Of a stretch of DNA of 64,000 nucleotides, positions 18,558 to 26,254 are shown one piece after another; the first letter of the stretch is position 1, and the number at the start of each line of letters is the position of its first letter. The notes below the pieces were generated by a model. The model made no database searches, was not told the DNA's origin, and was given only the letters and a program-made list of their open reading frames with translations. The stretch is from JBCBKU01 sp038521345 (GTDB lineage Bacteria; Pseudomonadota; Alphaproteobacteria; Rhodobacterales; Rhodobacteraceae). Location of the stretch: contig JBCBKU010000001.1 in the NCBI GenBank assembly GCA_038521345.1, forward strand, positions 297,625 through 361,624, given 5' to 3'. Made by a program: the position numbers and the translations under genes.

Positions 18558-20065
18558 TCCGAGGCGCCAAGGCGAAAGCTCACTGCCTCGGCCAGATGGC
18601 GCGTTTGTATCGCATCGGTGCCATCGAGATCGGCGATGGTGCGCGCGACCCTCAGGATCCGGTGATAGCCCCGCGCGGACAGTCCGAACCGTTCGGCGAC
18701 CCGTTCCAAAAGCGCCTTGCCCGCCGCGTCCGGCCGGGCACAGCTATTGAGCGCATCGCCCCCCGCGTCGGCGTTCAGCCATGTCCGGGGCAACTCGGCA
18801 AAGCGCGCGCCCTGTACTTCGCGCGCCGCGGCCACTCGGGCGGCAACCGCGGACGAGGGCTCGCCGCCCGGCGGCGTGTCGAGATCGGAAAAGGCAACCG
18901 GGGGCACATCCACGCGTAAGTCGAAACGGTCCATCAGCGGCCCTGAAATCCGGGCCAGATACTCCGCCCCGCAGAGAGGAACCTTCGCACAGGCCCGCGC
19001 AGGATCGGACAAGTATCCGCACCGGCATGGATTCGCCGCGGCTACCAGCATGAATCGGCAGGGATACCGGACATGGGCATTGGCCCGCGCGACCACGACC
19101 TCGCCCGTCTCGATTGGCTGGCGCAGGGTCTCGAGAACCGCCCGGGGAAATTCGGGAAACTCGTCCATGAACAGCACACCGTTATGGGCAAGCGAGATCT
19201 CCCCGGGTTTTGCGCCTTTGCCCCCACCGACAATGGCGGCCATCGAGGCCGTGTGATGCGGCTCGCGGAAAGGCCGCGCCCGGGAAATCCCGCCTTCGTC
19301 CAGCAGCCCGGCCAGCGAATGGATCATGGATGTCTCGAGAGCCTCCGCAGCCGTCAGCGGGGGCAAAATCCCCGGCAGCCGGGCGGCCAGCATCGATTTG
19401 CCGGACCCCGGCGTGCCGATCATCAGAAGGTGGTGCCGCCCGGCTGCCGCAATCTCGAGCGCGCGCTTGGCACGCTCCTGTCCCCGCACATCGGCAAGAT
19501 CGCGGGCCGCGTCGGATCCATGAACGACCTCGCCCGGTTCGGCCGCTTCAAGCGGTGCAGCGCCGGAAAAGTGGCGGACCGCCTCACCAAGCGTGCGCGG
19601 GGCGATCACCTCGGTCGCCCCGACCCAGGCTGCTTCGGCGCCCGAGCCCCGGGGGCAAAGCAGGGTGCGATGGTCTTCGGCCGCCGCCATGGCGGCGGGC
19701 AGTGCGCCGTTCACCGGCACCAGCGTCCCGTCCAGCGACAATTCCCCAAGCGCAACCATACCCTCGACCGCGTCCTTCGGTAGAACGTCGATCGCGGCCA
19801 AGAGCGCCGTGGCAATCGGCAGATCGAAATGCGATCCCTCTTTGGGAAGGTCCGCCGGCGACAGGTTGACGGTAATCTTCTTCGACGGCAGGGCGATTGC
19901 CATGGCAGAAAGCGCGGACCGCACGCGTTCGCGCGCCTCGCTCACCGCCTTGTCCGGAAGCCCCACAATCGAAAATCCGGGCAGACCCGGCGCCACCGCG
20001 CATTGCACTTCGACCATGCGCGCCTCGATGCCTTCGAATGCCACGGTATAGGCCCGTGCCACCAT
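18554..20065 (-). CDS. comM: YifB/ComM family Mg-chelatase-like AAA+ ATPase
   Basis: A 503-residue protein with an N-terminal Lon-protease-like fold (ChlI_C-type region, [22 protein letters not shown]), a central AAA+ domain with Walker [21 protein letters not shown] and Walker B FMDEFPEF, and a C-terminal Mg-chelatase domain ending in HLAEAVSFR. ComM homologues promote branch migration during natural transformation; the role in this organism is inferred. GGGAGAG lies just before the ATG. Confidence 0.93.
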   Translation of the reverse strand: MVARAYTVAFEGIEARMVEVQCAVAPGLPGFSIVGLPDKAVSEARERVRSALSAMAIALPSKKITVNLSPADLPKEGSHFDLPIATALLAAIDVLPKDAVEGMVALGELSLDGTLVPVNGALPAAMAAAEDHRTLLCPRGSGAEAAWVGATEVIAPRTLGEAVRHFSGAAPLEAAEPGEVVHGSDAARDLADVRGQERAKRALEIAAAGRHHLLMIGTPGSGKSMLAARLPGILPPLTAAEALETSMIHSLAGLLDEGGISRARPFREPHHTASMAAIVGGGKGAKPGEISLAHNGVLFMDEFPEFPRAVLETLRQPIETGEVVVARANAHVRYPCRFMLVAAANPCRCGYLSDPARACAKVPLCGAEYLARISGPLMDRFDLRVDVPPVAFSDLDTPPGGEPSSAVAARVAAAREVQGARFAELPRTWLNADAGGDALNSCARPDAAGKALLERVAERFGLSARGYHRILRVARTIADLDGTDAIQTRHLAEAVSFRLGASD

Positions 20066-20118
20066 GCCGCTCTCCCGACCAATCGGTTAACGGCTAGGCG
20101 TGCAGAGTTGCCAATGGG

Positions 20119-20814
20119 TTAACGCGAGGCGATCCCGTTTGCGGGCCAGGGACGCCGGGCGAATGGTCGGTCATAGCGGTCAAGAACCCGGTTCTCGTCA
20201 AGGGCGGACGCCCGCCATGCGGTGAAGCCGGGATCCGCCAGATGAGTGTCAACATAAGCCGCCGCATCCGGACCCACTGGCAAATCATACCCCGCAATCC
20301 GCGCCGCAACCGGAGCAAAAAAGACATCCGCGGCGCTGTAGCGCCCGAACAGCCACGCCCCGGGTCCGGCCATCCGGCGGGCATGGGCCCAAATCGTCTC
20401 CAGCCGGTCCAGATCGGCGCGCAGATCGGCGTCGATGTCCATACCCGTATAGGCGGTCAGAAGGTTCATCGGGCATTGCGAACGAAGCGCACCGAAAGAC
20501 GAGTGCATTTCGGCCGCCATCATGCGAGCGGTCGCCCGCGCCGCCGGGTCGTCGGGCCAGACACCTGCGTCCGGGTGGCGGGTGCTGAGTTCCTCGGCCA
20601 TGGCGAGCGTATCGGCCACCACGACCCCGTCGGGTGTGCGCATGGCCGGGACCGTTCGTGCCGGCGGAAACGTCGCCAGCTTGGCCGGAAAGTCGGGGTC
20701 GTACATGCGTGCAGCAAGCGTCGTGACGGGGATGCCGAACCGTTCAAACAGAAGCCAGCCCCGCAGGGACCAACTCGAATAGGCGCGATCGCCGATCAAA
20801 AGGTCATAGGTCAT
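20119..20814 (-). CDS. Glutathione S-transferase family protein
   Basis: A 231-residue two-domain GST. The thioredoxin-like N-terminal domain has RAYSSWSLRGWL, with the Ser cluster at the usual catalytic position, then VPAMRTPDGVVVADTLAM, the cis-Pro and glutathione gamma-glutamyl-binding region. The helical C-terminal domain includes FGRYSAADVFFAPVAAR, a typical GST capping motif. Substrate is unknown. gshB is nearby, but on the other strand. Confidence 0.9.
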   Translation of the reverse strand: MTYDLLIGDRAYSSWSLRGWLLFERFGIPVTTLAARMYDPDFPAKLATFPPARTVPAMRTPDGVVVADTLAMAEELSTRHPDAGVWPDDPAARATARMMAAEMHSSFGALRSQCPMNLLTAYTGMDIDADLRADLDRLETIWAHARRMAGPGAWLFGRYSAADVFFAPVAARIAGYDLPVGPDAAAYVDTHLADPGFTAWRASALDENRVLDRYDRPFARRPWPANGIASR

Positions 20815-20872
20815 GGAAGAAGCCTAGCGGCGGCTGGCCGCGATGGGAAATGCCCGTCTGTGTGCCTTCCCA

Positions 20873-21445
20873 TCACGGAGTGTGATTGATCGGGTTCACG
20901 GTCGCGGCGTCGCCGTCCCAGCGGATGCACGTCACCGAAAGGGGTGCGATCGCGTGCCCGAAGGCGTCATAGGGGCTGATCCCCAAAGCGCGCTGCAGTC
21001 GCGAGACGATGACACCGAGATGCGCAACGATGATCAGGTGGTCATGGGCCTCGGTCAGCCGCGCCTCGGCCCGGTCGACCCGGTCCAGAAGTGTGTTCCA
21101 GCTTTCGCCGCCCGGTGCGGGATCCTCGCCCGGCGCGTCCCAGAACCGGCGCAAACGGGTCGCCTCGGCTCCTGTGACTTCGTCGACGCGTTTTCCTTCC
21201 CAGTTTCCGAAGTGGATCTCGCGCAGGTCGCGTTCAACCGGCAGGCGGGGCCGGGCGCCCGCGATCGCATCGGCCGTCGCCCGGGTCCGGGACAGATCCG
21301 ACGACAGGACGGGCACGCCCGCCGGCAGATACTCCCGAAGCCGCGCCACCGCCGCCTGATCGGACAAATCGGCAGGAACATCCGTCCATCCCACCATCGC
21401 TTTGGCATGGGTCGGGCCGTGCCGCACCCACCAGATTGTTGTCAT
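20873..21445 (-). CDS. Histidine phosphatase family protein (CobC/PhoE-like)
   Basis: A 190-residue histidine phosphatase. The start at 21445 follows GGCGGAGG and places the phospho-accepting RHG at residues 8-10 (WWVRHGPTH). Other catalytic elements are LSSDLSRTRATADAI, REIHFGNWEG and the second His in VAHLGVIVSR. RHGPT and HFGNWEG resemble alpha-ribazole phosphatase, but no cobalamin genes are near, so the substrate is left open. It is divergent from rpoH2. Confidence 0.86.
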   Translation of the reverse strand: MTTIWWVRHGPTHAKAMVGWTDVPADLSDQAAVARLREYLPAGVPVLSSDLSRTRATADAIAGARPRLPVERDLREIHFGNWEGKRVDEVTGAEATRLRRFWDAPGEDPAPGGESWNTLLDRVDRAEARLTEAHDHLIIVAHLGVIVSRLQRALGISPYDAFGHAIAPLSVTCIRWDGDAATVNPINHTP

Positions 21446-21531
21446 CCGAACCTCCGCCTTCCGAAGTTGTCGTGAATTCAGGGCAGTGGCCGGGGCCATG
21501 ACCGATGGCAACACTTTTTTAATCAGCCGTG

Positions 21532-21557
21532 TGATCCAAACGGCGTGTCGCACCGTA
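21532..21557 (+). promoter_or_regulatory. Predicted RpoE/ECF-type promoter of rpoH2
   Basis: TGATCC (21532-21537) is followed by a 16-nt spacer and CGTA (21554-21557), about 50 nt upstream of the rpoH2 ATG. This matches the TGATCC/CGTA element recognised by the photooxidative-stress sigma factor RpoE of Rhodobacter-type bacteria, which is known to drive rpoHII there. Recognised by eye; no start-site data. Confidence 0.7.
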
Positions 21558-21609
21558 CCAATTCCAAAATGCGCAGAAGCGCAGGAACGGATCAGCGTCG
21601 GAGGCTGAC

Positions 21610-22488
21610 ATGGCTACACACTCTCTCACCGATCACTCCCTCTCGCGGCGGGCGATGAAGGCGGAACTCCTTGACGCTGAAACCGAGTTGAAGCTCGCTT
21701 ATGCATGGCGGGACGAACGCGACGAGCGTGCACTTCACCGTCTGATCACCGCGTATATGCGCCTTGCGATTTCGATGGCGGCCAAGTTCAAGCGCTACGG
21801 GGCGCCGATGAACGACCTCATCCAAGAGGCGTCACTCGGTCTCATGAAAGCGGCCGACAAGTTTGATCCGGATCGTGGCGTCCGCTTTTCGACCTATGCG
21901 GTCTGGTGGATCAAGGCGTCGATCCAGGACTACGTGATGCGGAACTGGTCGATGGTGCGTACCGGCTCGACCTCAAGTCAGAAGTCGCTTTTCTTCAACA
22001 TGCGCCGCGTCCAGGCCCGGCTCGAGCGTGAAGCCGCCGCGCAGGGTGAAAACCTTGATGCCCACCAGCTACGCCAGATGATCGCGACCGAGGTCGGTGT
22101 GCCGCTGCACGATGTCGAGATGATGGAAGGTCGCCTTGCGGGCTCCGACTACTCGCTGAACGCCACGCAGTCGACCGACGACGAGGGCCGCGAGTGGATC
22201 GACACGATCGAGGATCAGAATGCGAACGCGTCCGAACGCGTCGAGGACACCAAGGATACCGAGACGCTGCGCGGCTGGCTTGTCACCTCGCTTCAGGCAT
22301 TGAACGAGCGTGAACGCTTCATCGTCCGCGAGCGCAAGCTGCGCGAGGATCCCCGGACTCTCGAAAGCCTCGGACAGGAACTGGGCCTGTCCAAGGAACG
22401 CGTGCGTCAACTCGAGGCGGCCGCATTCGGCAAGATGCGCAAGAGCCTCGAAGCGCAGTCGCGCGAGGTTCACGAGTTTCTCGTCTGA
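21610..22488 (+). CDS. rpoH2: RNA polymerase sigma-32-type factor RpoHII
   Basis: A 292-residue heat-shock-type sigma factor. Region 2 (DLIQEASLGLMKAADKF, GVRFSTYAVWWIKASIQDYVMRNWS) and the RpoH box (QKSLFFNMRR) identify the sigma-32 group. Region 4 (TLESLGQELGLSKERVRQLEAAAFGKMRK) binds the -35 element. The N-terminus and DERALHRLITAYMRLAIS resemble RpoHII rather than RpoHI of Rhodobacterales, the paralogue used in singlet-oxygen response. GGAGG lies 5 nt before the ATG. The upstream RpoE-like promoter fits a stress cascade. Confidence 0.92.
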   Translation: MATHSLTDHSLSRRAMKAELLDAETELKLAYAWRDERDERALHRLITAYMRLAISMAAKFKRYGAPMNDLIQEASLGLMKAADKFDPDRGVRFSTYAVWWIKASIQDYVMRNWSMVRTGSTSSQKSLFFNMRRVQARLEREAAAQGENLDAHQLRQMIATEVGVPLHDVEMMEGRLAGSDYSLNATQSTDDEGREWIDTIEDQNANASERVEDTKDTETLRGWLVTSLQALNERERFIVRERKLREDPRTLESLGQELGLSKERVRQLEAAAFGKMRKSLEAQSREVHEFLV

Positions 22489-22492
22489 ACGG

Positions 22493-23380
22493 TCAGGCGC
22501 CGAGTTTGCGCCCGATCCGGGCTTCGATGGCTTTCATGGCGGCCGAGAAATCTGCGCCTCCGTGCCCTGCCGCATCGGCTTCTTCCAAGGTCTCGACCAC
22601 GGCATTCAGAACCGGATAGGCGGATCCTGCCATGTCGCGGGCCAACCGGGCGTCCTTCAACATGAACCGCAGCATGAAAAGCGCATCGTAGGTGCCCTCG
22701 CTCATCCGGGGCACGCGGTTCTCGAAGTATCGCGAATAGGCAAATCCGGTGCCCTGGGTCACGATCTCGTAGAACGCGTCCACGTCAACGCCGGTCTCAA
22801 GGCACAATCCAAGCGCTTCCGCGACAGCAACCGCGTGGCCTGCCACGAGTGTCTGGTGGATCAGCTTCATCTGGTTGCCGGCCCCGGACGGCCCGCAATG
22901 GCGGATCAACTGACCACAGGCCATCAGCGCCGGGTGCGCCGTCTCAAGCGCTGCTGCCTCGCCGCCCACAACGAAACTGATCGTCCCCTCGTTGGCCTGC
23001 TTGACCGAGCCGAGCATCGCTGCATCCAAATGATCGACGCCCACTGCCTTCAGCCCCGCGTGCACGTCTTGCGTGGCATCCGGCCCGACAGTCGAACAAT
23101 CGATGGTGACCGTGCCGGGTCGCGCATGGGCGCCGATCCCGTCTGGGCCGAGATACAAGGCCCGCACCGCCGCGTTGTCGGGCACGCACGAAAAGAGGAT
23201 GTCCGATTGCGCGGCAATTCCCGCGACCGAGGCGGCAGCCTGCGCTCCGGTGTCGCGGGCCACCGCTTCAAGCCGGTCCTTGTCCGGGTCCCATGCCAGC
23301 ACGTCGCCCGGAAATGCCGCAGCCAGACGGGCCGTCATCGGTGCGCCCATGGCGCCCGTTCCTATATAGCCAAGTTTCAC
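22493..23380 (-). CDS. NAD(P)-dependent oxidoreductase, 3-hydroxyisobutyrate dehydrogenase family
   Basis: A 295-residue beta-hydroxyacid dehydrogenase. The dinucleotide motif GTGAMGAPM is at residues 8-16, DCSTVGPD supplies the substrate-binding segment, and GNQMKLIHQ holds the catalytic lysine. The GTG start at 23380 follows GGAGGG. Substrates in this family include 3-hydroxyisobutyrate, tartronate semialdehyde and succinic semialdehyde; none is favoured by neighbours. It ends 4 nt from the rpoH2 stop. Confidence 0.87.
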   Translation of the reverse strand: MKLGYIGTGAMGAPMTARLAAAFPGDVLAWDPDKDRLEAVARDTGAQAAASVAGIAAQSDILFSCVPDNAAVRALYLGPDGIGAHARPGTVTIDCSTVGPDATQDVHAGLKAVGVDHLDAAMLGSVKQANEGTISFVVGGEAAALETAHPALMACGQLIRHCGPSGAGNQMKLIHQTLVAGHAVAVAEALGLCLETGVDVDAFYEIVTQGTGFAYSRYFENRVPRMSEGTYDALFMLRFMLKDARLARDMAGSAYPVLNAVVETLEEADAAGHGGADFSAAMKAIEARIGRKLGA

Positions 23381-23453
23381 GATGTCCCTCCCTTTTTGCC
23401 GACTGCACGGCTTTTTCGCCTTGCGGTCAACCGGAGGCGTTCCTTGAGTTTCC

Positions 23454-23493
23454 CGTCCGCCCTTCCTAAGACGGTTCAACGCAAAGGCGGACG
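23454..23493 (+). promoter_or_regulatory. Inverted repeat in the coaBC leader
   Basis: CGTCCGCC (23454-23461) and GGCGGACG (23486-23493) form a perfect 8-bp stem with a 24-nt loop ending 7 nt before the coaBC ATG. The right arm includes the only purine-rich candidate ribosome site, so folding could limit translation. Confidence 0.4.
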
Positions 23494-23500
23494 AGCCGAC

Positions 23501-24697
23501 ATGTTGGCAGGCAAGCGCATACTTCTGATCATCGGTGGCGGCATCGCCGCCTACAAGTCCTTGGAGCTGATCCGGCGGCTTCAGGATGCCGGTGCCGCAG
23601 TGACCCCGGTTCTGACCCGTGCCGCACAGGAATTCGTCACCCCGCTTTCGGCGTCCGCTCTGGCGGGAGCCAAGGCGTATACAGACCTCTTCGATCTGAC
23701 CGACGAGGCCGAGATGGGCCATATCGAGCTCAGCCGGGCCGCGGATCTCGTGGTCGTCGCCCCGGCCACCGCCGACCTTCTTGCAAAGATGGCGGGTGGC
23801 CATGCCGATGATCTCGCCTCCACCCTGCTCATGGCCACCGACAAACGGGTTCTGGTCGCGCCGGCCATGAATGTCCGGATGTGGGACCACCCGGCAACAC
23901 AGCGCAACGTCGCGACCCTGCGTGGCGACAATGTGCTTTTTGCCGGTCCGGTGGACGGATCCATGGCCTGCGGCGAATTCGGGCCGGGCCGGATGTCCGA
24001 AGTACCCGAGATCGTAGCCGCGGTCGGAGCGGCACTGACAGACGGCCCATTGAAAGGCCGGCGGATCGTCGTCACTTCGGGGCCGACACACGAACCGATC
24101 GATCCCGTCCGCTACATTGCAAACCGCTCGTCCGGTGCGCAGGGCACCGCGATTGCACGGGCCTTGTCGGCGGCCGGTGCAGAGGTCGTGTTTGTGACCG
24201 GCCCCGCCGAAACGCCCTCGCCGGATGGCGTCGCGGTCACCCGGGTCGAGACCGCGGACCAGATGCTCGATGCAGTCAACGTGGCCCTGCCCGCCGATGC
24301 GGCCATCTTCGCCGCCGCCGTTGCCGATTGGAAAGTTGCCGACGCCGGCGAGTCCAAGATCAAGAAAAGCGCCGACGGGGCGCTCCCGGCACTCAGCTTC
24401 GTCGAAAACCCCGATATCCTCGCGACCGTGGCCCAGATGACAACGGGACGTCCGACCCTTGTCATCGGTTTCGCGGCGGAGACCGATGACGTTCTGGCCC
24501 ATGCCCGCGCCAAGCGCACGCGAAAGGGCTGCGACTGGATCCTTGCCAATGACGTCTCGCCGGAGACTGGCATCATGGGCGGCGCCGAGAACGCCGTGAC
24601 CCTGATCCACGACGGCGGAGAAGAGGCTTGGCCGCGCATGGGCAAGGACGAAGTGGCCCGCCGGCTCGCCCTGCGTATTGCCGAGGATCTCGGATGA
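23501..24697 (+). CDS. coaBC: Bifunctional phosphopantothenoylcysteine decarboxylase/phosphopantothenate--cysteine ligase
   Basis: A 398-residue CoA-biosynthesis fusion. The N-terminal flavoprotein CoaC has GGGIAAYKSLELIRRL, the catalytic His in MGHIELSRAADL, APAMNVRMWDHPA and the active-site Cys in ACGEFGPGRM. The C-terminal CoaB has SGPTHEPIDPVRYIANRSSG, AAVADW and NPDILATV. Together they convert phosphopantothenate, via cysteine ligation and decarboxylation, to phosphopantetheine. Its stop overlaps the dut start (ATGA). Confidence 0.96.
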   Translation: MLAGKRILLIIGGGIAAYKSLELIRRLQDAGAAVTPVLTRAAQEFVTPLSASALAGAKAYTDLFDLTDEAEMGHIELSRAADLVVVAPATADLLAKMAGGHADDLASTLLMATDKRVLVAPAMNVRMWDHPATQRNVATLRGDNVLFAGPVDGSMACGEFGPGRMSEVPEIVAAVGAALTDGPLKGRRIVVTSGPTHEPIDPVRYIANRSSGAQGTAIARALSAAGAEVVFVTGPAETPSPDGVAVTRVETADQMLDAVNVALPADAAIFAAAVADWKVADAGESKIKKSADGALPALSFVENPDILATVAQMTTGRPTLVIGFAAETDDVLAHARAKRTRKGCDWILANDVSPETGIMGGAENAVTLIHDGGEEAWPRMGKDEVARRLALRIAEDLG

Positions 24698-25158
24698 CAC
24701 TTATCCGCGTCGCCTGGACCGACGGGGCGGATCAAAGCCTCGGCCTGCCGTCCTATGCCACGCCGGGCGCCGCCGGGGCCGATCTGCGCGCGAATTTCCC
24801 CCCGAACCTGCGCCCGCGTGGCGTTCTGATCTGGGGCCAGTCCCAGGAGGCGATCCCGACAGGCCTGCGCATGGAAATCCCCGAAGGCTACGAGGTGCAG
24901 CTTCGTCCCCGTTCCGGTCTGGCCCGCAAACACATGCTGACCATCCTCAATGCGCCCGGCACCGTCGATAGCGACTATCGGGGCGAGGTCATGGTGCTCC
25001 TCTTCAACGCCAAGGGCACGTGGACTCGGATCCGCCATGGGGACCGCATTGCGCAGATGGTCGTGGCCCCGGTCCAACAGGCGCGCTTCGAGATCGCCGA
25101 TCATCTCAGTGACACGGATCGCGGCGCGGGCGGCTTCGGTTCGACCGGAACACGCTGA
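24694..25158 (+). CDS. dut: dUTP diphosphatase
   Basis: A 154-residue trimeric-type dUTPase that hydrolyses dUTP to dUMP and keeps uracil out of DNA. All motifs are visible: AAGADLRA (I), PRSGLARKHMLT (II), NAPGTVDSDYRGEV (III, with catalytic Asp), RIAQMVV (IV) and RGAGGFGSTG (V, P-loop-like). It is coupled to coaBC by a 4-nt overlap, as in many proteobacteria, and its stop shares a base with the thiF-like start. Confidence 0.96.
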   Translation: MTLIRVAWTDGADQSLGLPSYATPGAAGADLRANFPPNLRPRGVLIWGQSQEAIPTGLRMEIPEGYEVQLRPRSGLARKHMLTILNAPGTVDSDYRGEVMVLLFNAKGTWTRIRHGDRIAQMVVAPVQQARFEIADHLSDTDRGAGGFGSTGTR

Positions 25159-26231
25159 TGGTGTTTTTCCTGATCGGGTGCGCGGCCCTTTGGGCATTGG
25201 GCTGGCGAATGAAGGCGCCGCGGTCCGCTCGCTGGCTGATGATCGGGCTGCTTTACGTCGCAATCCTCGGCATCACCGTTGCGCTGCCCGATGGCATGCC
25301 GTTGCGGAATGCGGTGGGTGGCAGCACCGGTGAGTGGCTGGCTGTCGGCGGGCTCGTGGCGCTGGTTTGGGCTTATTCGGTGGGACTGGCGCATCTGCGC
25401 ACCCGCGTCGCACCCGAAAACCGGGCGCCGTCTTCCGATACCGTTTCGGCCACACCGAACGAGGTGGAGCTTGATCGCTACAGCCGCCATATCCTGCTCC
25501 GCGAGATCGGCGGACCCGGGCAGGCGCGCCTGCGCAAGGCGCGCGTTTTGGTCGTCGGGGCGGGTGGCCTCGGATCCTCGGCGCTCCAGTATCTTGCGGC
25601 AGCCGGTGTTGGTACGATCGGCGTCATCGATCCCGACAGCGTCGAAAACTCCAACCTTCAGCGCCAGGTCATTCACACCGACGCACGCATCGGCATGCCC
25701 AAGGTGTTTTCCGTAGCCGAGGCGCTCCGCGCCCAGAACCCCTATGTCGCGATCCGTCCCTATCACCGCTCCCTGACATCCGATATCGCGGCCGACCTTC
25801 TGGAAGATTACGATCTGGTCCTTGACGGGTCCGACGATCCTGTCGCCCGTTATGCCGTCAATGCCGCGGCGGTCGAAGCCGGTCTGCCGCTGGTCTCTGG
25901 CGCGCTCACCGCATGGGAAGGGCAGGTGAGCGTCTTCGACCCGTCGGCTGGCGCGCCCTGTTACGCCTGCCTCTTTCCAAAACCGAACGCGGCCGGCCTG
26001 GCCCCCGATTGTGCCGAGGGCGGCGTTCTGGGTCCGCTGCCGGGCGTGATCGGATCGGTCATGGCCGTCGAAGCCATCAAGGTGCTGACGGGTGCGGGGC
26101 AAACCCTGCACGGCAGGCTCTTTCTTTACGATGCGCTCTGGGGCGAAACCCGCCATGTCGCGATCGCTCGCCGGCCGGATTGCGCCGTCTGCGGCACCGG
26201 CACACTGGAAGAAGGCGGTGGTGCCGCCTAG
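25158..26231 (+). CDS. Membrane-anchored MoeB/ThiF-family E1-like adenylyltransferase
   Basis: A 357-residue protein in two parts. Residues 1-80 contain three hydrophobic segments (about 1-16, 26-44 and 60-80). From about 103 the sequence is a MoeB/ThiF domain: ELDRYSRHILLREIGGPGQ, nucleotide loop GAGGLG at 134-139, and zinc-binding pairs Cys268/Cys271 and Cys342/Cys345. It should adenylate the C-terminal glycine of a ubiquitin-like sulfur carrier (MoaD or ThiS). There is no rhodanese domain. Coupled to dut by TGATG. The membrane segment is unusual for E1-like enzymes. Confidence 0.9.
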   Translation: MVFFLIGCAALWALGWRMKAPRSARWLMIGLLYVAILGITVALPDGMPLRNAVGGSTGEWLAVGGLVALVWAYSVGLAHLRTRVAPENRAPSSDTVSATPNEVELDRYSRHILLREIGGPGQARLRKARVLVVGAGGLGSSALQYLAAAGVGTIGVIDPDSVENSNLQRQVIHTDARIGMPKVFSVAEALRAQNPYVAIRPYHRSLTSDIAADLLEDYDLVLDGSDDPVARYAVNAAAVEAGLPLVSGALTAWEGQVSVFDPSAGAPCYACLFPKPNAAGLAPDCAEGGVLGPLPGVIGSVMAVEAIKVLTGAGQTLHGRLFLYDALWGETRHVAIARRPDCAVCGTGTLEEGGGAA

Positions 26232-26254
26232 GTGATCCTGAGCAGGAGGTGCCG

